A stretch of DNA of 5,520 bases, from contig CAMOMM010000076.1 in assembly GCA_946619805.1 (NCBI GenBank), forward strand, positions 1 through 5,520, read 5' to 3'. The stretch is from an uncultured Bacillota bacterium. GTDB lineage: Bacteria > Bacillota_I > Bacilli_A > Erysipelotrichales > Erysipelotrichaceae. The position numbers and the translations under genes are program-made. Below are positions 1 to 3,689 of this stretch, in pieces (the first letter of the stretch is position 1; every line of letters starts with the position of its first letter). The notes beneath the pieces were generated by a model. It did no database searches and was not told the DNA's origin. It saw nothing but the letters and a program-made list of their open reading frames with translations.

Positions 1-92
1 TCAAGATCTTCCATTTTTGTCAGTTGACTGACAATGAAGTCAGTGGAATCAGCCTTACCGGCAGCCGGATTAATTATAAATACATGCTTCAT
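1..92 (-). CDS. Diacylglycerol kinase / lipid kinase family protein, N-terminal fragment
   Basis: Only the first 30 codons are in the window; the gene runs off the left edge. The protein starts MKHVFIINPAAGK, a hydrophobic first beta strand followed by an NPxxGK nucleotide-binding motif (N8, P9, G12, K13). This is the hallmark opening of the DagK/YegS-type catalytic domain. Members phosphorylate diacylglycerol or a related lipid or sphingoid base with ATP at the inner membrane face, as in phosphatidic acid recycling in DgkB-like enzymes. The ATG at 92 is supported by an AGAAGG Shine-Dalgarno at 102-107 with 9 nt spacing. It begins 20 bp after the stop of the SUFU-domain gene on the same strand, so the two are probably co-transcribed. 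The substrate cannot be inferred from this fragment, and a related NAD- or sphingosine-kinase-fold enzyme is possible. Confidence 0.8.
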   Translation of the reverse strand, partial: MKHVFIINPAAGKADSTDFIVSQLTKMEDL

Positions 93-112
93 AAGCGGAT
101 ACCTTCTCTTTC

Positions 113-796
113 TCAGTTAAGGGTTCTTTTGCCTCTGTTAAGGCGGTTTGGATGGATCAGCGGGAAATCCCGGACATCATCAAACAGATCCATCAGGGCT
201 TCCAGTCCATTATCCCATTTATAGTCCAGTTCTTCCTGATAAAGCGGGAACAGCTGATAGAAATTGATCTTTTCCCCGTTGGAGAAGCGGAAATGCAGCG
301 GTGTGAAATCATAGTCACACCGTCTTAACAGCACAACGCTGTTTAGGTTGGTATTATTGGCAAAGGGTTCCTTATCATCACTGTGATAAACCGTATGACC
401 GTCAGCCAGCCAAGTCTGTCCGTTAATTGGAAGTCTGGCCACATCCTTCAGCATTCTTATCGGCCAGTATGCTTCCTCACTTTCATAGTCCAGTTCCCAT
501 TGCGGAGGCAGATAGATAATGTATTCTGCTCTGGATAATTCATAGTGCTGAATCTCTTCAGGAATGTCCATTTCATAAGCTCCCGCTCCCATGGTAATAA
601 GCTTGTAATAGTTTTCCTGTTCATCAGGAGGTACGACTATGATGTCAACATTGATGTCAGTTCCCTCCATGTCCTGATAGACAACATCAAAATCACCGAA
701 AGTCTCTTCGATGTACTTTTCAAATTCGCCAAGCTGATCCAGATCATAAACAAATTCAGCTTCAATCAGTTCATCATCGATATAATCCATTAACAT
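113..796 (-). CDS. Suppressor of fused (SUFU) domain protein
   Basis: A 227-residue, acidic, apparently cytosolic protein with no signal peptide or membrane segment. It carries features I associate with the bacterial SUFU domain: a strand DIIVVPP (residues 51-57), YKLITMGAGAYEM (64-76), AEYIIYLPPQWEL (90-102), YWPIRMLKDVARLPI (110-124), and a C-terminal stretch with VVLLRR (154-159) and INFYQLFPLYQEEL (177-190). Its length fits a single-domain protein. In other bacteria SUFU-superfamily proteins have been described as immunity proteins in polymorphic toxin loci, and eukaryotic SUFU binds Gli. No toxin gene is visible here. It appears to lead an operon with the lipid kinase gene 20 bp downstream. 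I chose the ATG at 796 over the in-frame ATG at 817. Near-consensus AAGGATGTGAT lies 6 nt upstream of 796, whereas starting at 817 would place this sequence inside the gene. The biochemical role is unknown. Confidence 0.8.
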   Translation of the reverse strand: MLMDYIDDELIEAEFVYDLDQLGEFEKYIEETFGDFDVVYQDMEGTDINVDIIVVPPDEQENYYKLITMGAGAYEMDIPEEIQHYELSRAEYIIYLPPQWELDYESEEAYWPIRMLKDVARLPINGQTWLADGHTVYHSDDKEPFANNTNLNSVVLLRRCDYDFTPLHFRFSNGEKINFYQLFPLYQEELDYKWDNGLEALMDLFDDVRDFPLIHPNRLNRGKRTLN

Positions 797-802
797 TATT
801 CT

Positions 803-813
803 ATCACATCCTT
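803..813 (-). promoter_or_regulatory. Shine-Dalgarno that sets the SUFU gene start
   Basis: On the minus strand AAGGATGTGAT matches the full anti-Shine-Dalgarno complement AAGGAGGTGAT at all but one base. It ends 6 nt before the ATG at 796. This favours MLMDYID as the N-terminus over the ATG seven codons upstream, at 817. Confidence 0.7.
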
Positions 814-828
814 TCATAAGCCTGCTGA

Positions 829-837
829 ATTATCGCA
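829..837 (-). promoter_or_regulatory. Candidate extended -10 promoter of the SUFU/lipid-kinase operon
   Basis: The minus strand reads TGCGATAAT, an extended -10 (TGn plus GATAAT, 5 of 6 to consensus). It predicts a start near 822 and a leader of about 26 nt that includes the Shine-Dalgarno. No convincing -35 is seen, as is usual for extended -10 promoters. A second GATAAT at 840-845, lacking the TG, is an alternative. Confidence 0.4.
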
Positions 838-885
838 CCATTATCTCTTTCATATTATTTTTCTGTACCCAAAAGCAGAAAGATG

Positions 886-894
886 TGTTATTCT
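886..894 (+). promoter_or_regulatory. Candidate extended -10 promoter of tRNA-Pro
   Basis: TGTTATTCT has the extended-promoter TGn followed by TATTCT (4 of 6 to TATAAT). Exactly 9 nt separate it from the mature tRNA 5' end, the same distance as for the tRNA-Val promoter in this window. The -35 region is poor, so the call rests on position and on that parallel. Confidence 0.4.
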
Positions 895-903
895 AGATTA
901 AGA

Positions 904-980
904 CGGAATGTAGCACAGCTTGGTAGTGCACTAGCTTCGGGAGTTAGGGGTCGTGGGTTCAAATCCCATCATTCCGACCA
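904..980 (+). tRNA. tRNA-Pro, anticodon CGG
   Basis: A complete 77-nt cloverleaf. The acceptor stem CGGAATG/CATTCCG has the C1-G72 pair typical of tRNA-Pro. The D stem is GCAC/GTGC with loop AGCTTGGTA. The anticodon stem is CTAGC/GTTAG with one G-T wobble around loop TTCGGGA, giving anticodon CGG at 938-940. The variable loop is GGGTC, and the T arm is GTGGG/CCCAT around TTCAAAT. Discriminator A and an encoded CCA follow. It reads CCG codons. The gene stands alone between its own promoter and terminator. Confidence 0.96.
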
Positions 981-990
981 TTGTAAACGC

Positions 991-1014
991 AAAGCCCTGA
1001 ACAGGGCTTTTTTT
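991..1014 (+). terminator. Intrinsic terminator of tRNA-Pro
   Basis: AAAGCCCT and AGGGCTTT form a perfect 8-bp stem around a GAAC loop and run into seven T residues (1008-1014). It starts 10 nt after the tRNA CCA end. The minus strand has no comparable T tract, so it acts in the plus direction only. Its T tract abuts the possible -35 element of the next gene. Confidence 0.9.
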
Positions 1015-1041
1015 GTATCTTCACTGTTACCGGTATATAAT
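1013..1041 (+). promoter_or_regulatory. Promoter of the GNAT gene, predicted leaderless
   Basis: A perfect TATAAT lies at 1036-1041, with TTGTAT (3 of 6 to TTGACA) at 1013-1018 and an ideal 17-bp spacer. The expected transcription start, about 7 nt after the -10, falls on or next to the A of the ATG at 1048. No Shine-Dalgarno lies between them. Confidence 0.6.
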
Positions 1042-1076
1042 GGTTTCATGAATGCTGTATTTGACATTACCGGTAT
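1027..1076 (+). repeat. Paired TTACCGGTAT boxes around the GNAT gene start
   Basis: TTACCGGTAT occurs at 1027-1036 and again at 1067-1076, exactly 40 bp apart. Each copy contains the perfect 8-bp palindrome TACCGGTA. The first copy lies in the promoter spacer and touches the -10. The second lies in codons 7-10 of the gene. The position and spacing suggest a two-site operator, but coincidence is not excluded, because CCGGTA words also occur inside genes here. Confidence 0.35.
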
Positions 1077-1671
1077 TGTACTTGAAACCGAAAGGCTGAT
1101 CTTAAGAGAATGGAAACCTTCCGATCTGGAAGACTTCTTTGAGTACGCTTCCGTTGAGGGAGTTGGGGAAATGGCCGGATGGTCCCATCATAAAAGCATC
1201 GAAGAATCACAGATGATCCTGAAAGGATTCATTGATGACAGAAAGACTTTTGCCATTGTATATAAGGAAAACAACAAAGTAATAGGTTCGATAGGCATCG
1301 AATTCTACGGTTCCGTGGAAAAGCTGACTGAATTTGCTGAACTGAAAGGCCGTGAGATCGGCTATGTTCTTAGCAGGGATTACTGGGGCAAGGGACTTAT
1401 GACTGAAGCAGTCAAGTGCGTCATAGACTATCTGTTCAATGTTCTTGACTATGATTTTCTCTTATGCGGCTACTTTGACTTCAACGCCAGATCGGCACGT
1501 GTTCAGGAAAAATGCGGATTTGTTCCCTATCGCAGGCTGACGTTTTCCACCAGAAGCGGCGGCAGTGAAAAAGGCGTGCTGCAGCTGCTGTTAAATCCAG
1601 CCAGGAAAATAAACCTGGAATTCTCCCACCCTGAAACACTTATCTCTCCGGGAGAAAACAATGAAGGCTGA
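1048..1671 (+). CDS. GNAT family N-acetyltransferase (RimJ/RimL type)
   Basis: A 207-residue protein that transfers acetyl from acetyl-CoA to an amine; the substrate is unknown. It opens with ETERLILREWKPSDLEDF (residues 13-30), typical of the RimJ/RimL-like acetyltransferase family. NNKVIGSIGIEF (75-86) and GREIGYVLSRDYWGKGLMTEA (101-121) give the beta4 strand and the acetyl-CoA pyrophosphate loop. Residues N146 and S149 precede the usual EKCGF (154-158). A roughly 25-residue polar C-terminal tail beyond the GNAT fold is not typical. The frame stays open upstream through the tRNA-Pro, but that part reads tRNA and terminator, so I start at ATG 1048, the first Met with a promoter in front. No Shine-Dalgarno is visible, which fits a leaderless transcript. 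The stop codon lies inside the terminator hairpin. Confidence 0.85.
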   Translation: MNAVFDITGIVLETERLILREWKPSDLEDFFEYASVEGVGEMAGWSHHKSIEESQMILKGFIDDRKTFAIVYKENNKVIGSIGIEFYGSVEKLTEFAELKGREIGYVLSRDYWGKGLMTEAVKCVIDYLFNVLDYDFLLCGYFDFNARSARVQEKCGFVPYRRLTFSTRSGGSEKGVLQLLLNPARKINLEFSHPETLISPGENNEG

Positions 1672-1684
1672 AAAGCCTTTTTTT
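1664..1684 (+). terminator. Intrinsic terminator of the GNAT gene, overlapping its stop codon
   Basis: AAGGCT pairs with AGCCTT around loop GAAA and is followed by a T tract (1678-1684). The TGA stop at 1669-1671 closes the left arm and enters the loop, so the terminator begins inside the coding sequence. Confidence 0.8.
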
Positions 1685-1689
1685 CATAG

Positions 1690-1716
1690 AAAAAAAAACA
1701 GATGTCACACATCTGT
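1690..1716 (-). terminator. Intrinsic terminator of tRNA-Val
   Basis: On the minus strand ACAGATGT and ACATCTGT form a perfect 8-bp stem with a 3-nt loop, followed by eight T residues (1697-1690). It lies 13 nt past the tRNA CCA end. It sits back to back with the plus-strand GNAT terminator, with only a few bases between the two T tracts. Confidence 0.88.
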
Positions 1717-1729
1717 CAGGATAAAAAAA

Positions 1730-1805
1730 TGGTGGACGCTAAGGGACTCGAACCCCTGACCCCTTCCACGTCAAGGAAGTGCTCTCCCAGCTGAGCTAAG
1801 CGTCC
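1730..1805 (-). tRNA. tRNA-Val, anticodon GAC
   Basis: A complete 76-nt cloverleaf on the minus strand. The acceptor stem is GGACGCT/AGCGTCC and the D stem GCTC/GAGC with loop AGCTGGGA. The anticodon stem is CTTCC/GGAAG around TTGACGT, giving anticodon GAC (plus-strand 1770-1772). The variable loop is GGGTC, and the T arm is AGGGG/CCCTT with one wobble around TTCGAGT. Discriminator A and an encoded CCA follow. It reads GUC and GUU. It stands alone, with its own promoter and terminator, convergent to the GNAT gene. Confidence 0.96.
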
Positions 1806-1808
1806 AGT

Positions 1809-1851
1809 AAAAAAAGTATACCACATTTATCCGGTGTGTACACTTTTTTTT
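1809..1851 (-). terminator. Hairpin terminator of the PLC/Smr-GNAT unit
   Basis: A-tract, hairpin, T-tract structure starting 10 nt after the stop of the Smr-GNAT gene. A 13-bp outer stem (seven A-T pairs, then GTGTAC with GTATAC including one G-T) continues as CAC/GTG past one bulged base, with a 9-nt loop. Because both arms end in homopolymers it could act in both directions. It fully contains the -10 region of tRNA-Val. Confidence 0.65.
1815..1842 (-). promoter_or_regulatory. Promoter of tRNA-Val
   Basis: On the minus strand TGTACA (4 of 6 to TTGACA) is followed after 16 bp by TATACT (5 of 6), preceded by TGG, which makes an extended -10 (1815-1823). The -10 ends 9 nt before the mature tRNA. 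It lies inside the inverted repeat that terminates the upstream operon. Confidence 0.6.
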
Positions 1852-1861
1852 CAATTTTCTT

Positions 1862-2650
1862 TTAATAATCGCTCAATACACAGGTTTTCATGAAGACCCT
1901 GCATACCGGGCTGTACTCTTCGTCAGAAAGAACAAAACCGCATTTCCGGGCAATTCTGTCCATGGCTTCATTCTCAGGATGATAGGTCACTGCCACACTT
2001 CTCGCCTCCAGAAACTCAAAGGCGTATTCAAGCACTCTTTCAACTGCCTCCTGACCATACCCTTTGTTCCAGTACTGCGGCAGAAGATATACTTCGAGTT
2101 CATAGTTGCGGGTATTGCCCTTATTGTCACCCAGACCGCAGCACCCCATGAAATGCTTTTTATTAACATCATACAGCAGCCAGTGCTGTACATGATACTT
2201 CAGCTCATTGCTCAGTTCCTCATTCAGTCTTTCTCGGACTTCTTCAGCTGAGTAGGCACCGTCAACTTCCAGATACTGACAGATCTCGCGGTTCAGCCAC
2301 AACCTTCTGGCCAGAGCCATGTCACCTCTTTCCCAGCGGGCAAATCCCAGATGTTCAGATGTAAAAATGAATTTACGCCCTTTTTCTTCCTTATACTGCT
2401 GGCCGCTTTCAAACTCTTTCTTTGTTTTCAATATCAAAGAGGTATCCCCGGGATTCAGGGAATACACCAGCTTTTTTATTCTTTTATGCTTATACTCATT
2501 TCTGACAAAATCCATCAGTACATGACTGTGATAGCCATGTACAACCAATACGTCGGTATAATCCCATGACAGTGAATCAAGGACGTGGTTGAGCTCGATC
2601 TTGCTCTCAATGACGGTCATGCCATGGAGGTCAACTCGATATGTTTTCAT
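1862..2650 (-). CDS. Smr-domain / GNAT acetyltransferase fusion protein
   Basis: A 262-residue two-domain protein with no signal or membrane segment. Residues 1-74 resemble a small MutS-related (Smr) domain. DLHG (7-10) starts the fold, VLVVHGYHSHVL (34-45) replaces the usual HGxGxG loop, and NPGDTSLIL (66-74) matches the final GxTxxxL-type strand. Smr domains bind nucleic acid and several cut DNA or RNA. Here the Gly of HGxGxG beyond HG are lost, so nuclease activity is doubtful. Residues about 95-258 form a GNAT domain, with MGCCGLGD (168-175), acetyl-CoA loop PQYWNKGYGQEA (191-202) and N227 ahead of ARKCGF (234-239). Its ATG overlaps the stop of the PLC-like gene as ATGA (2647-2650), so translation is probably coupled. 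The GNAT half may acetylate a target brought by the Smr half; that is inference. Confidence 0.82.
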   Translation of the reverse strand: MKTYRVDLHGMTVIESKIELNHVLDSLSWDYTDVLVVHGYHSHVLMDFVRNEYKHKRIKKLVYSLNPGDTSLILKTKKEFESGQQYKEEKGRKFIFTSEHLGFARWERGDMALARRLWLNREICQYLEVDGAYSAEEVRERLNEELSNELKYHVQHWLLYDVNKKHFMGCCGLGDNKGNTRNYELEVYLLPQYWNKGYGQEAVERVLEYAFEFLEARSVAVTYHPENEAMDRIARKCGFVLSDEEYSPVCRVFMKTCVLSDY

Positions 2651-3612
2651 TTTTCCAGATCTTTACGGAAGTATTTCATCGGTGTTCCCGGTTCCATGCC
2701 GGTATCAAAGGTTCTGTTGCCGATGAAATCCAGCATCTCACTGACTTCGATTCTGTCCTTAAGATAGTCTTCATACATGGACATCAGAACCAGGGTGTTA
2801 TTGATTCCCTTTTTCAGCAGGTCTTCAAATGTTTCGGTTGATTTCAGAGTAATGTCACACGGATGGATCCATTCCCTCTTCCGGAAGTTCATGGCATCCA
2901 TTTCATAGTCATATTCCTGCGGAACCATCATGCCTGTTCCCATGCCAGGCATGCCGGCAGCATTTTCCAGCAGTCCGACCCATTTGATCTTGCGGCCGCT
3001 TGGATCATAGAAAAGCTTCTGGTCATTATGGAAATCCCTGATTGATTCTTTGACCTGACGGTACTGCAGGTCCAGATTATCCAGTTTTCTGAAGATCGGC
3101 GCCAGCAGTTCAAATACTCTCTGAGCAGTCTCTTCAGGATGCTTCAGCAGCTTATAGGTCTGGAAATCCTGAACATCAAGCTTGTTGATGGTGAGAACTC
3201 CCTTGTCAATATATGTTTCAAACAGCTGATGCATATTGCCGATATCTTCGGTAAGAGAATCGGTTTCGAAGAAAATATACGGATGGGCTACTGAATCCAG
3301 AGCCCAATGGCACATAAAGCCCATGACATACGCGATATCCAGATGATTCATGCTTTCCCTGGATTCTTCCAGCAGCATGCGGAAAGTTTCATTTATATGT
3401 TCCTTATGCAGAACATCACCATAGTGCAGAACTTCCTTGAAGTCCTTCTTGCTCTGCCAAGGCATGCGGTGATACAGATAGAAAGGATCAGGTCCCTGGC
3501 ATCCCAGCATGAAGACCCCATGGTATTCCCTGATTGCTTTTCTGATGAAATCGGCGTTGGTTTTGGTATAGGCGGTTTCTCCGCACCACATATGAGCTAT
3601 GATATTTGGCAT
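2647..3612 (-). CDS. Zinc-dependent phospholipase C family protein, without signal peptide
   Basis: A 321-residue protein of the bacterial zinc-dependent PLC fold (B. cereus PLC and clostridial alpha-toxin N-domain). The likely trinuclear zinc ligands can be followed in order: H7 in NIIAHMW, D42 in GCQGPDPF, H63, then H102-x3-D106 and H110 in CHWALDSVAHP, and H128-x3-E132 in NMHQLFE. Family enzymes are secreted and cleave phosphatidylcholine-type lipids. This one starts directly at MPNIIAHMW with no signal peptide, so it should be cytosolic and its substrate is unknown. A Met/Gly-rich patch lies at 221-229. I prefer ATG 3612 to ATG 3618: AGAGG (3622-3626) is 9 nt from 3612 but only 3 nt from 3618. 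It is the first gene of a coupled pair with the Smr-GNAT fusion. Confidence 0.85.
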   Translation of the reverse strand: MPNIIAHMWCGETAYTKTNADFIRKAIREYHGVFMLGCQGPDPFYLYHRMPWQSKKDFKEVLHYGDVLHKEHINETFRMLLEESRESMNHLDIAYVMGFMCHWALDSVAHPYIFFETDSLTEDIGNMHQLFETYIDKGVLTINKLDVQDFQTYKLLKHPEETAQRVFELLAPIFRKLDNLDLQYRQVKESIRDFHNDQKLFYDPSGRKIKWVGLLENAAGMPGMGTGMMVPQEYDYEMDAMNFRKREWIHPCDITLKSTETFEDLLKKGINNTLVLMSMYEDYLKDRIEVSEMLDFIGNRTFDTGMEPGTPMKYFRKDLEK

Positions 3613-3621
3613 AAACATTTA

Positions 3622-3639
3622 CCTCTACTTTCTATTTTA
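3622..3639 (-). promoter_or_regulatory. Shine-Dalgarno and possible -10 of the PLC-like gene
   Basis: On the minus strand AGAGG (3622-3626) is well placed for the ATG at 3612 and too close to the ATG at 3618. A TAAAAT (5 of 6 to consensus, 3634-3639) just upstream could be a -10 with a start near 3627, giving a short leader. No good -35 is visible, so expression by read-through from the ATPase gene is also possible. Confidence 0.35.
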
Positions 3640-3651
3640 CAAAAACCAAAG

Positions 3652-3676
3652 AAAAAGTAACAGTGACCTGTTACTT
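3652..3676 (-). terminator. Intrinsic terminator of the P-type ATPase gene
   Basis: On the minus strand AAGTAACAG and CTGTTACTT form a perfect 9-bp stem around a 4-nt loop (3655-3676), with five T residues at 3656-3652. It lies 13 nt past the ATPase stop codon. The stem is AT-rich and the T tract is partly in the stem and interrupted by C, so termination may be incomplete. Confidence 0.7.
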
Positions 3677-3689
3677 ATATTTCCTATTT

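Noticed and set aside
797..817. Longer start for the SUFU protein at ATG 817
   Set aside because: The strong Shine-Dalgarno lies inside this extension and points to the ATG at 796. Upstream of 817 there is only a weak AGG.
883..1047. In-frame upstream extension of the GNAT protein from an ATG at 883
   Set aside because: It would translate through the tRNA-Pro and its terminator, and the extra residues show no domain.
1061..1066. Perfect TTGACA inside the GNAT coding region
   Set aside because: No -10 lies 16-18 bp downstream and it is within codons, so it is not a promoter.
1979..2251. 90-codon plus-strand open frame opposite the GNAT half of the fusion
   Set aside because: It lacks a Shine-Dalgarno and any family resemblance, and the minus strand encodes clear GNAT motifs here.
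3307..3660. 117-codon plus-strand open frame opposite the PLC-like gene
   Set aside because: It is a mirror of a well-supported gene with conserved zinc ligands, has no recognisable domain, and runs into the terminator region.
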